The notes below the pieces were generated by a model. The model saw only the letters and a list, made by a program, of their open reading frames with translations, was not told where the DNA came from and did not search any database. A stretch of DNA of 35,568 bases from CAIQJJ01 sp964606085 (GTDB lineage: Bacteria; Chloroflexota; Anaerolineae; Anaerolineales; UBA4823), in assembly GCA_964606085.1 (NCBI GenBank), contig CAZSFD010000056.1, positions 1-35,568 of the forward strand, written 5' to 3'. Each line of letters starts with the position of its first letter. Positions within the stretch are counted from its first letter, which is position 1. Below, one piece after another: positions 22,796 to 29,999 of the stretch. A program made the position numbers and the translations under genes.

Positions 22796-24576
22796 TCACA
22801 GGTCAAAAGCGGCAAATAGCAAGTCGCAAATCAAAACCGTCGTCTAAAGGCCTGCCACCTGCTCCTTACCACCTGCTCCTTGCCACCCTCCCCCTGCTCC
22901 CCCTCGCCTTCCTCGCCCTCTTCTATTTCTATCCCCTGGCGAGCATCTTTAGCGTGAGTTTTGCGCGCAGCGAGAATGGCTGGCTGGCAGCAGTGACCGA
23001 GACGCTGACCGCGCCATCCACGCGGGGAGTGCTGGGGTTCACCTTCTGGCAGGCGGCGCTTTCGACCGCGCTGACGCTGCTGGTGGGCCTGCCCGGCGCT
23101 TACCTGGTGGCGCGTTTCCGCTTTCGCGGGCGCTCGCTGCTGCTGGCGTTGACGGCCATCCCGTTTGTGATGCCCACGTTGGTTGTCGCCGCCGCCTTCA
23201 ATGCGTTGATCGGCCCCTCGGGCTGGCTCAACCTGGGGCTGATGCGCCTTCTCAGCCTGGCCCAGCCGCCGCTCGAACTGACCAATTCGCTGGCGGCCAT
23301 CTTGCTGGCGCATGTTTTCTACAACGCCACCATCGTCATCCGCATGGTGGGCGACTTCTGGTCGCACCTCGACCCGCGCCTGGGGCAGGCGGCGCAAGTC
23401 TTGGGGGCGGGGCGCTGGCAGGTACTTACCCGCGTCACCCTGCCGCTGCTGCTGCCTGCCATCACCGCCGCGGCGCTGCTGGTGTTCCTGTTTTGCTTCA
23501 CATCCTTCGGGGTGATCCTTATCCTGGGTGGGCCGCAATTTGCCACCCTCGAAGTCGAAATTTACCACCAGACCGTTGGCCTGTTCAACCTGCCTGCCGC
23601 CGCCACGCTCTCGCTGCTGCAACTGGCCTGCACCCTGGCGATGACGGTGGCCTATTCCCGCCTGACGGCCCGCCTGACACGGCCGCTCTCGCTGCGCCCG
23701 CAGGCTTACACGCAGCAGCCGTTTGCTACCTGGCAGAGTAAACTGGCCGCCGCCCTCATCGTGACCCTGCTTGGCATGCTGCTGCTTTCCCCGCTGGCAG
23801 CGCTGGCCTTGCGCTCGGTCACCCGCGTTGAGGCCGCCCGCGGCCAGCCGCCCCAAATCACCGGGTTGAGCCTGAATTACTATCGCGAATTGGCTGTCAA
23901 CCGCCGCGACTCAGCCTTCTACGCCCCACCGACGACGGCGATTGCCCTTTCGTTTGGGTACGCCGCGGCCACCGTGCTGCTCTCGCTGGCGTTGGGGCTG
24001 CCCACGGCCTGGCTTCTGGCGCGTTCTCGCCAAACTGCCGGTTTTGCCGCGGTTGCCGGCAAACTGCTCGACCCGTTGCTGATGCTGCCACTCGGCACTT
24101 CGGCGGTGACGCTGGGCCTGGGGTTCATCGTCGCCCTCGATCACCCGCCGCTCGATCTGCGCGCCTCGCCGCTGCTGATCCCGTTGGCGCATACGCTGGT
24201 AGCTTTTCCGTTCGTGGTGCGCAGCCTGGCCCCGGCGCTGTACAGCATCCGTCCCAGCCTGCACGGCGCGGCCGCCCTGCTTGGCGCATCGCCCCTGCAA
24301 ACCGCTCTGCGCCTCGATTTGCCCCTCGTTGGCCGGGCCGTCATCGTCGCGGCGGCATTTGCGTTTACAATTTCGCTCGGCGAGTTTGGCGCAACCGCCC
24401 TTATCGCCCGGCCGGAATACCCCACCATCCCCGTCGCCATCTACCGTTTCCTCACCCGCCCCGGCGCGCTCAATTACGGCCAGGCTCTCGCCCTCAGCAC
24501 GCTGCTCATGCTCACTTGTGCCATTGGAATGCTGGCGATTGAGCGGTTGCGCGTGGCGGATGTGGGGGAGTTTTAG
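22759..24576 (+). CDS. thiP: Thiamine ABC transporter permease, fused two-module type
   Basis: A 605-residue inner-membrane permease with two homologous halves of about six helices each, as in ThiP. Two EAA loops are visible: QAAQVLGAGRWQVLTRVTLP and GAAALLGASPLQTALRLDLP. The ATG at 22759, overlapping thiB by 37 nt, is the only ATG near the right place; a GTG at 22771 is possible. The 33 residues before the first helix and the start of that helix (LPPAPYHLLLATLPLLP) are encoded by a low-complexity repeat (22796-22890). This explains why the protein is longer than the roughly 536 residues of E. coli ThiP. Confidence 0.88.
   Translation: MDQRVDRNGSSLVTGQKRQIASRKSKPSSKGLPPAPYHLLLATLPLLPLAFLALFYFYPLASIFSVSFARSENGWLAAVTETLTAPSTRGVLGFTFWQAALSTALTLLVGLPGAYLVARFRFRGRSLLLALTAIPFVMPTLVVAAAFNALIGPSGWLNLGLMRLLSLAQPPLELTNSLAAILLAHVFYNATIVIRMVGDFWSHLDPRLGQAAQVLGAGRWQVLTRVTLPLLLPAITAAALLVFLFCFTSFGVILILGGPQFATLEVEIYHQTVGLFNLPAAATLSLLQLACTLAMTVAYSRLTARLTRPLSLRPQAYTQQPFATWQSKLAAALIVTLLGMLLLSPLAALALRSVTRVEAARGQPPQITGLSLNYYRELAVNRRDSAFYAPPTTAIALSFGYAAATVLLSLALGLPTAWLLARSRQTAGFAAVAGKLLDPLLMLPLGTSAVTLGLGFIVALDHPPLDLRASPLLIPLAHTLVAFPFVVRSLAPALYSIRPSLHGAAALLGASPLQTALRLDLPLVGRAVIVAAAFAFTISLGEFGATALIARPEYPTIPVAIYRFLTRPGALNYGQALALSTLLMLTCAIGMLAIERLRVADVGEF
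22796..22890. repeat. Inverted low-complexity repeat inside the thiP 5' end
   Basis: The left part iterates GCAAATA/GCAAGTC words; the right part iterates CCTGCCA/CCTGCTCCTTA words in the opposite orientation, the complement of the same word family as 19023-19088. It starts at the thiB stop codon and is translated in frame as part of thiP. Confidence 0.7.
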
Positions 24577-24580
24577 CGAA

Positions 24581-24628
24581 TGATGCGTGAAACGTGATGC
24601 GTAACCCGACATCACGTTTCACGCATCA
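24581..24628. repeat. Palindromic CACGCAT/CACGTTT intercistronic repeat
   Basis: Perfect 18-bp arms (24581-24598 and 24611-24628) with a 12-nt loop, built from the heptads CACGTTT and CACGCAT. It fills the gap between the thiP stop (24576) and the thiQ start (24645). Same family as 17937-17974. Confidence 0.93.
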
Positions 24629-24644
24629 CATCCTATGAAACCTC

Positions 24645-25703
24645 ATGCTTACTATTTCCTCAATTTCCAAATCCTTCACATCCACTCCGGCCCTCACCCG
24701 TGTCTCTTTTAACGTGGCCCACGGCGAGATTGTGGCGCTGTTGGGGCCGAGCGGCTGCGGCAAATCCACTTTGCTTTCGATTGTGGCGGGGCTGCAGGAA
24801 GCAGACGAAGGGGACGTGCTGTGGCAGGAGCGTTCGCTGCGCGGCGTGCCGTCCCACCAGCGCGGTTTTGGCCTGATGTTTCAGGATTACGCCCTGTTTC
24901 CCCATTTGAACGTTTTTGAAAATGTGGCTTTTGGATTGAAGATGATCAAGCTGGGAAAAGGGGAAATTCAATCTTGTGTGGAGGAAACCCTGGCCCTGGT
25001 GGGACTGCCCGGCGCATCCCGCCGCGACGTGCATACCCTCTCCGGCGGCGAACAGCAGCGCGTGGCCCTGGCGCGCTCGCTGGCCCCCCGCCCCCACCTG
25101 CTGATGCTCGATGAACCGCTCGGCTCGCTCGACCGCAACCTGCGCCAGCACCTCACCGGCGAACTGCGCGTCATCCTGCGCCAGATGCAGCAGACCGCCC
25201 TCTACGTCACCCACGACCTGGAGGAGGCCTTCGCCCTGGCTGACCGCATCGTGCTGCTCAACGCCGGGCAGGTGGAGCAGGTGGGATCGCCACAGGAGCT
25301 TTACCATCGGCCTGCCACGCCCTTCGCCGCCCGTTTCCTCGGCCTGACGAACCTGCTCGATGGGGTGGTGCGCGCCGGCCAGGTGACGACACCGCTGGGC
25401 ATCTTCCCGGCCCCTGGTCAGCCTGATGGCCGCGTGAGCGTGCTGCTGCGCCCCGATGCCGCCAACCTGACCGGCGGCCCGGCCAGCGTGCGTGGCGTGT
25501 TGGTGGAACATCGTTTCCGCGGCAGCCACGCCCAATTATCCCTGGACGCCCACGGCCTTCGCTTGACGTTCGATGTGCGCGGCCCCGCCCCCGCCGTGGG
25601 CGAAGCCGTCACAATCTATTTTGATCCGGCTGAATCGATCCAATTGTTGCCCAATACGGAACTTTCATCTCCTGAAAAACATTCAGAGCGGGTGCTTCAA
25701 TGA
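24645..25703 (+). CDS. thiQ: Thiamine ABC transporter ATP-binding protein
   Basis: A 352-residue ABC ATPase: Walker A GPSGCGKST (34-42), Q-loop FQDYALFPH, signature LSGGEQQRVALARSL, Walker B LLMLDEPLGSLD and H-loop YVTHDLEEA. A C-terminal TOBE-like extension (from about residue 235) makes it longer than E. coli ThiQ and nearer the PotA/FbpC size. The ATG at 24645 has no clear Shine-Dalgarno; the 5' leader is the palindrome at 24581-24628, so coupling or reinitiation is likely. Iron or polyamine ATPases share the fold; the riboswitch and thiB/thiP neighbours decide the call. Confidence 0.88.
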   Translation: MLTISSISKSFTSTPALTRVSFNVAHGEIVALLGPSGCGKSTLLSIVAGLQEADEGDVLWQERSLRGVPSHQRGFGLMFQDYALFPHLNVFENVAFGLKMIKLGKGEIQSCVEETLALVGLPGASRRDVHTLSGGEQQRVALARSLAPRPHLLMLDEPLGSLDRNLRQHLTGELRVILRQMQQTALYVTHDLEEAFALADRIVLLNAGQVEQVGSPQELYHRPATPFAARFLGLTNLLDGVVRAGQVTTPLGIFPAPGQPDGRVSVLLRPDAANLTGGPASVRGVLVEHRFRGSHAQLSLDAHGLRLTFDVRGPAPAVGEAVTIYFDPAESIQLLPNTELSSPEKHSERVLQ

Positions 25704-26179
25704 ACGTTACCATTCTCAAAAAAAATCTCGCTGACATCGAAACCTGGCGCTATACCGGCGAAGTGTTGGAACGCCACCCGAATCGGGTTGTGCTGCAAGC
25801 CCGCTTCAACCGCCCCGATGTGCCTTTTCATGGCATCTTGCTCAAACAGGGCGACCGCTTCGTGGAAACGTTTTATACCGACCGCTGGTACAACATTTTT
25901 GTCATACACGACCGCGATGACGGCCAATTGAAGGGTTGGTATTGTAATGTGGCCTTTCCAGCCGTTATCGAAGAAAGTTCCCCCGGTGAATTGATAGTCT
26001 CTTACATGGACCTGGCGCTGGATTTGCTGGTATACCCCGATGGCCGCCAGTTGATTTTAGATGAAGACGAATTTGATGCGCTACTGATGGCAGATGAAGT
26101 ACGCCAATTGGCACGTGAAGCGCTCAGTCAACTTTGCGAATGCTTCAAAACAACACTTCCCTCAGCCAACGCCGGCTGA
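25700..26179 (+). CDS. DUF402 domain protein
   Basis: A 159-residue cytosolic protein of the DUF402 family. Seen: a beta-rich core with WYCNVAFPAV and SYMDLALDLLVYPDG followed by DEDEFDALL, the acidic part that binds divalent metal in characterised relatives. Known members include Gram-positive nucleoside tri/diphosphatases (S. aureus SA1684 type) and archaeal RNA-binding FAU-1. Its ATG overlaps the thiQ stop (ATGA), so it is translationally coupled to the thiamine transporter. A phosphatase acting on a thiamine phosphate or nucleotide is conceivable but inferred only from position. The stop codon lies within a terminator-like hairpin. Confidence 0.8.
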   Translation: MNVTILKKNLADIETWRYTGEVLERHPNRVVLQARFNRPDVPFHGILLKQGDRFVETFYTDRWYNIFVIHDRDDGQLKGWYCNVAFPAVIEESSPGELIVSYMDLALDLLVYPDGRQLILDEDEFDALLMADEVRQLAREALSQLCECFKTTLPSANAG

Positions 26180-26188
26180 GGGAAGTGT
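26153..26188. terminator. Hairpin at the end of the thiamine operon
   Basis: A perfect 15-bp stem (26153-26167 with 26174-26188) and 6-nt loop, spanning the stop codon of the DUF402 gene. No U-tract follows on the plus strand. It also lies 30 nt beyond the stop of the convergent small membrane-protein gene and may serve both. Confidence 0.55.
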
Positions 26189-26217
26189 GCGGGCAAACAT
26201 GGGATTCGGCAGACCAC

Positions 26218-26376
26218 CTACATGGAATTCCATATCTGCATGATGGCATCCCATTGGCTGACAACGCTGCCAACAGCACAGCAGCAGCAGCAAAGCAGGA
26301 CAACAACGACGACAATGATGATGATGAGGGTGGTATTGTTTTTCTTGGGGGCTTCGACAACGGGATAGTCTTCCAT
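26218..26376 (-). CDS. 52-residue membrane protein with a five-cysteine run
   Basis: A small open frame with a near-perfect AGGAGG ribosome site 5 nt before its ATG (26376). The acidic/basic head (MEDYPVVEAPKKNNTT) is followed by one very hydrophobic segment, LIIIIVVVVVLLCCCCCAVG, and a tail with two tryptophans (SQWDAIMQIWNSM). The lysines before the helix and the lack of a cleavage site suggest a single-pass N-in protein. Five consecutive cysteines at the outer end of the helix could be acylated or bind metal; this is inference. It lies 82 nt downstream of the DUF2085 gene on the same strand. No function known to me. Confidence 0.75.
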   Translation of the reverse strand: MEDYPVVEAPKKNNTTLIIIIVVVVVLLCCCCCAVGSVVSQWDAIMQIWNSM

Positions 26377-26458
26377 AGGTTCCTCCTGAATTGGGTTGCG
26401 GATGAAAAATGATTTGAAACGGCCAGCGTATATGCCGACCGGTGCCGAACAACACCTG

Positions 26459-27292
26459 CTAAAGCGGAAAACCTGACCAGGTACCGGTCAGCCAATAACG
26501 AGCGGCATCAAGAACGGCGATTTGCAGCAAGGCCACACCAAAGCCAGCCAGCAAGGGCATCGCCAGTTGCGGCAGGGTTTCGTAATGATTGTCTTTACGC
26601 AGTAACATAACCCAAACCATGCTGTAAACCATACTCAAGATCAACAAGACGCTCAAAGAACTGATCATCGCCGCGGGATATAACACCAGCGGATTTTCAG
26701 TCAACACAAGCAGAACGGTCGCCATGGCGAACAAGATCAAAACCCCAAAGGCCCGGTTGGAAAGCACCGGACGCGGATCAAGTTTTTTCCAGATGGTTTG
26801 GTTGAAGACAGGCACCAACGCAGCGGCGATCACCAACCCCATGCCTGTTCCGGTAATCAGGCGCATCAGATTACTCGGCTCGTATAGACGGGGAATGAAC
26901 GGTAAAAGCTGCTCCATGACCGAAAGGTGAAAGTATGAATTGACCCCATCCACCCCAAAAGCAATCACAAGCAAGCTCATCACCAGCCAGATTGCCAGGG
27001 AAGGCATCCCTGAACGACGGCGGCCAACGACAGATTGATAGAGAATCCCCAACGCGGACCCCAAGTACATACCGGTGCAGCGAGCGCATAGCGGCAAAGC
27101 AAGTCCATTTTCAAAATGAAAGGAGCGATATTCGATACGATGACAAACCGCATACCCCACAGCATCGGCTTTCCCTAGCAAACCTGGTGGTGTGTTGAAC
27201 AACCAACCGACGATCAACAGACCGACGACGAGTAAGACCCCCCATTTCAACGGCAGCCGGTACGACGAGATTCTGGTCGTGGCCTGTTCCAT
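26459..27292 (-). CDS. DUF2085 membrane protein
   Basis: A 277-residue integral membrane protein with about seven hydrophobic segments. The family signature is present: AVCHRIEYRSF, then LPLCARCTGMYLGSALG, with conserved Cys/His that look redox- or metal-active. Function of the family unknown. The start at 27292 (MEQATTRISS) is preferred over the longer frame to 27331. No Shine-Dalgarno is present, but TATAAT lies 7 nt before the ATG, so the mRNA may be leaderless. Divergent from the DUF3048 lipoprotein gene. Confidence 0.85.
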   Translation of the reverse strand: MEQATTRISSYRLPLKWGVLLVVGLLIVGWLFNTPPGLLGKADAVGYAVCHRIEYRSFHFENGLALPLCARCTGMYLGSALGILYQSVVGRRRSGMPSLAIWLVMSLLVIAFGVDGVNSYFHLSVMEQLLPFIPRLYEPSNLMRLITGTGMGLVIAAALVPVFNQTIWKKLDPRPVLSNRAFGVLILFAMATVLLVLTENPLVLYPAAMISSLSVLLILSMVYSMVWVMLLRKDNHYETLPQLAMPLLAGFGVALLQIAVLDAARYWLTGTWSGFPL

Positions 27293-27299
27293 GTGTTGA

Positions 27300-27305
27300 A
27301 TTATA
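27300..27305 (-). promoter_or_regulatory. -10 box giving a possible leaderless mRNA
   Basis: TATAAT on the minus strand ends 7 nt before the ATG of the DUF2085 gene (27292), so transcription would start at or next to the A of the start codon. No convincing -35 element. The missing Shine-Dalgarno of this gene fits leaderless translation. Confidence 0.45.
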
Positions 27306-27401
27306 GGGTTTTTCACTAAAAAAGCAAGCAACGCGGTATGATCAGCGGCTGTTCACCCGCTGCAACCGTGGAAACATATTTCCCACACGGAGGTTCTTCC
27401 C

Positions 27402-28646
27402 ATGTTCAAACGATTTCTTTCCACCCTGTTGTTGATTTTTCTCTTGACGGCCTGCAATGGACAATCTGCGCCGACAGCGACCGTGGAACCGACCGCAACC
27501 AGGGCGGCTGAGGCAACTTTCACCCCTCTGCCAGGCCCAACCGATGCGCCTTCGGCCACCCCGGCAGAAAACGACAGCACCGCCACGCCAGAGGTCACAC
27601 CAACCATCCCACCAACCGAGCAACCACGCGAAGTTGGCCCCAACAACATGCCAGCCAGCGTCAACCCCCTCACCGGCCTGGTTATGGCTGACCCCACCCT
27701 ATTGGAGCGCCGGCCCGTTGCGGTCAAGGTCAATATCGTTCCCCGCAATTCCACTCGCCCACCCTGGGGGCTTTCTTTTGCAGATATTGTCTACGACTAC
27801 TACCACAACGATGGCTACAGCCGGTTGCATGCCATTTTCTATGGCGCAGATGCCGAATTGGTTGGCCCCGTACGCTCAGGCCGCCTGCCCGATGCGGAAT
27901 TGGTGCGGATGTATCAGTCCATCTTTGCCTACGGCAGCGCCGACCAGACCATCAACAATCGCTTTTTCAATTCAGATTTCGCCAACCGCCTGGTGCTGGA
28001 AAGCAACGCATCTCCTTGCCCACCCACCAATACCAATCCGATGTGTCGTTTTGATCCATCGGGATATCAACACTTGCTGGCCGGAACAAGCCAGGTGCGC
28101 ACCTACGCCATCAGCAAAGGCTCAGACAACCTGCGCCCCAACCTGACCGGGATGACCTTCAACCAGGCCGCCCCTGCCAATGGCGTAACCGGAACAGAAG
28201 TGATCACCCGCTATTCATTGGATAATTACACCAAATGGCAATATGACCCGGCCACCGGGCGTTACCTGCGCTTTCAAGACAAAGAGATGAAAGAAGTGGG
28301 CCAGGAAGTTTATGAACCATTGCTAGATCGGCTGACCAACCAGCAGATTGCAGCCGATAATGTGGTGGTGTTGCTGGTTCCACACAGCTATTTCGTCCCC
28401 CCCCCAGGCGAAATTGTCGAAATTTTACTCAGCGGCACAGGCAAAGCATTCGCTTTTCGCGATGGGCAGCGTTATGAGGTTGTCTGGAATCGCCCTACGG
28501 TGTCATCGGTGCTGTTCCTGACATTTCCCGATGGCACAGCCTATCCCTTCAAACCTGGGAACACCTGGTTCCAGGTGGTTGGCACCAGCAGCCAGGCAAC
28601 GCAACCGGCTGAAAGCATCTGGCGCTACGATTTTCAGATGCCCTAA
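27402..28646 (+). CDS. DUF3048 (YerB-type) lipoprotein
   Basis: A 414-residue secreted lipoprotein: lipobox LLTAC (Cys18), a Thr/Pro/Ala-rich tether (about 20-75), then the DUF3048 N-terminal domain (NPLTGL, RRPVAVKVN, RPPWGLSFADIVYDYY, GYSRLHAIFYG, GPVRSGRL) and the C-terminal DUF3048 domain (about 265-410). GGAGG lies 9 nt before the ATG. YerB of Bacillus is the named relative; its role is unsettled, with a link to cell-wall or spore functions. Single gene followed by a palindromic element and a terminator. Confidence 0.88.
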   Translation: MFKRFLSTLLLIFLLTACNGQSAPTATVEPTATRAAEATFTPLPGPTDAPSATPAENDSTATPEVTPTIPPTEQPREVGPNNMPASVNPLTGLVMADPTLLERRPVAVKVNIVPRNSTRPPWGLSFADIVYDYYHNDGYSRLHAIFYGADAELVGPVRSGRLPDAELVRMYQSIFAYGSADQTINNRFFNSDFANRLVLESNASPCPPTNTNPMCRFDPSGYQHLLAGTSQVRTYAISKGSDNLRPNLTGMTFNQAAPANGVTGTEVITRYSLDNYTKWQYDPATGRYLRFQDKEMKEVGQEVYEPLLDRLTNQQIAADNVVVLLVPHSYFVPPPGEIVEILLSGTGKAFAFRDGQRYEVVWNRPTVSSVLFLTFPDGTAYPFKPGNTWFQVVGTSSQATQPAESIWRYDFQMP

Positions 28647-28735
28647 GGAACGGTGGAAAAATAAGTTACCTGATTCAGCATCATTTTCCTGGGCTTTTCA
28701 GGCAGCTTGTAGCCAGTTATTTTTTGCCCGTTCCT
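28646..28735. repeat. 90-bp element with terminal inverted repeats
   Basis: Imperfect terminal inverted repeats: AGGAACGG (28646-28653) with CCGTTCCT (28728-28735), then AAAAATAA with TTATTTTTT. The inside holds a smaller palindrome (CCTGGGCTTTTCAGG). The left end overlaps the last base of the DUF3048 stop codon. No target duplication is visible, so mobility is unproven. Confidence 0.6.
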
Positions 28736-28756
28736 CATTCACTCGATCCAAATTCA

Positions 28757-28780
28757 GGGCGGCCTGTTGGCCGCCCTTTT
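28757..28780 (+). terminator. Intrinsic terminator after the DUF3048 gene
   Basis: An 8-bp GC stem (28757-28764 with 28769-28776), TGTT loop and T4. It closes the DUF3048 transcription unit before the pyruvate dehydrogenase promoter. Confidence 0.8.
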
Positions 28781-28845
28781 GATTCCCCGGCGAAACTACC
28801 CAAATGGGGCATCACAGTTTTCAGTTCTTAATCGGAGCATTCTGG

Positions 28846-28851
28846 TATAAT
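28846..28851 (+). promoter_or_regulatory. Extended -10 promoter of the 2-oxoacid dehydrogenase operon
   Basis: TGGTATAAT gives a perfect extended -10 element. No strong -35 hexamer at 16-18 bp. Start expected near 28858, about 77 nt before the E1alpha ATG. Confidence 0.7.
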
Positions 28852-28876
28852 TTGCGCCGTCATACACGGCTCAACC

Positions 28877-28896
28877 ACACCGGGGGAACCCGGTGT
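28877..28896 (+). other. Leader hairpin with U-rich tail before E1alpha
   Basis: ACACCGGG (28877-28884) pairs with CCCGGTGT (28889-28896) with a GGAA loop, followed by TTGTTT. It lies in the 5' leader of the operon, about 40 nt before the E1alpha start, and could attenuate transcription, though the U-tract is short. Confidence 0.4.
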
Positions 28897-28934
28897 TTGT
28901 TTGGGTGGGCAATTTTGCGAGAGGAAGCACCAAT

Positions 28935-29894
28935 ATGGACAAAAACGAATATCTTGATCTCTTCTATCAGATGGTCGTAATCCGCCGTTTGGAAGACGCC
29001 GCCGCTCAACTGTACCAACAGGGGAAGATCGGCGGCTTTTTGCACCTGTACATCGGGCAGGAGGCGGTCAGTACGGGGCTGATCGCCGCCCGCAAGCCGC
29101 AGGATCGCGTCATCACGGCTTACCGCGACCACGGCGTGGCCATCAACTGCGGGCTGACCGCCAACGAGGTGGTGGCCGAACTGACCGGCAAGGCCACCGG
29201 CTGTTCCGGCGGCAAAGGCGGCTCGATGCACATGGCCGATGCCAACAAAAATTTCTGGGGAGGACACGCCATCGTGGGCGCACACCTGCCGCTGGCCGCC
29301 GGCCTGGCGTTGGGCGACCAATACGCCGGGCGCGACGGCGTGACGATCTGCATGTTCGGCGATGGGGCCACCAATATCGGCTATTTCCACGAGGGGGTCA
29401 ATCTCTCCAAAGTGTGGAATTTGCCGGTGCTGTGGGTGTGCGAGAACAACCAGTATGGCATGGGTACCGCCGTCGAGCGCGCTTCAGCCGTTTCCGAAAT
29501 CCGCCAGAAGGCCGAAGGGTATGGCATCCCCAATGAACGCGTGGACGGCATGGATATCCTGGCGGTCAAGCGTGCCACCGAGCGTGTCCTCGAATACATC
29601 CGCTCTGGCAAAGGGCCCTACTTCCTCGAAGTCATCACCTACCGCTTCCGCGGCCACTCGATGGGCGACCCCGAACGCTACCGTCACGCTGATGAAGTCA
29701 AATGCTGGGCCGAGGAAAACGACCCGATTGGCTTCTACGCCAGGCATCTCACCGCTAACGGCATGGCCAGCGATGATGAGTTGAATGCCCTCGACCACAA
29801 GGCCGCCGAAGAAGTTGCCGCGGCCGTCCAATTTGCCGAATCCAGCCCAGAGCCGGCCCCCGGGGCGCTGTGGGAACACATTTACGCTGATTAA
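28935..29894 (+). CDS. pdhA: Pyruvate (2-oxoacid) dehydrogenase E1 alpha subunit
   Basis: A 319-residue alpha subunit of the TPP-dependent E1, which decarboxylates pyruvate or a related 2-oxoacid and passes the acyl group to lipoyl-E2. Motifs: GDGATNIGYFHEGVNLSKVW with ENNQYGMGT (TPP/Mg binding), KGGSMH, GGHAIVGAHLPLAAG, and the loop YRFRGHSMGDPERYR. The ATG at 28935 follows GAGAGGA; an ATG at 28893 lacks a ribosome site. Cotranscribed with E1beta and E2, with no E3 gene in view. Acetoin or branched-chain dehydrogenases are related alternatives; small size and the GGHAIVG motif fit the PDH/acetoin type. Confidence 0.9.
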   Translation: MDKNEYLDLFYQMVVIRRLEDAAAQLYQQGKIGGFLHLYIGQEAVSTGLIAARKPQDRVITAYRDHGVAINCGLTANEVVAELTGKATGCSGGKGGSMHMADANKNFWGGHAIVGAHLPLAAGLALGDQYAGRDGVTICMFGDGATNIGYFHEGVNLSKVWNLPVLWVCENNQYGMGTAVERASAVSEIRQKAEGYGIPNERVDGMDILAVKRATERVLEYIRSGKGPYFLEVITYRFRGHSMGDPERYRHADEVKCWAEENDPIGFYARHLTANGMASDDELNALDHKAAEEVAAAVQFAESSPEPAPGALWEHIYAD

Positions 29895-29902
29895 AGGCGA
29901 TA

Positions 29903-29984
29903 TTCGAAATTCGTTATTGGTAATTTGTTATTCGAAAAACTATTTCGATTTACAAATTATCGAATATCGAATGTTTGAATAACG
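29903..29984. repeat. AT-rich inverted repeat between E1alpha and E1beta
   Basis: A left arm at 29909-29934 (ATTCGTTATTGGTAATTTGT then TATTCG) and an inverted, imperfect right arm at about 29944-29972 share the words TAATTTGT and ATTCG.TATT. Much more AT-rich than its surroundings. The words match the GTTATTC heptad at 21675-21716, so it appears to be a degenerate member of that family. It fills the pdhA-pdhB gap. Confidence 0.7.
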
Positions 29985-29999
29985 CTGAACGAGGACCCT

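Noticed and set aside
26134..26495. Alternative overlapping frames at 26134-26412 (+), 26145-26495 (-) and 26162-26455 (-)
   Set aside because: None has a ribosome site or sensible composition; the 26218-26376 frame has a strong one and a clear membrane-protein design.
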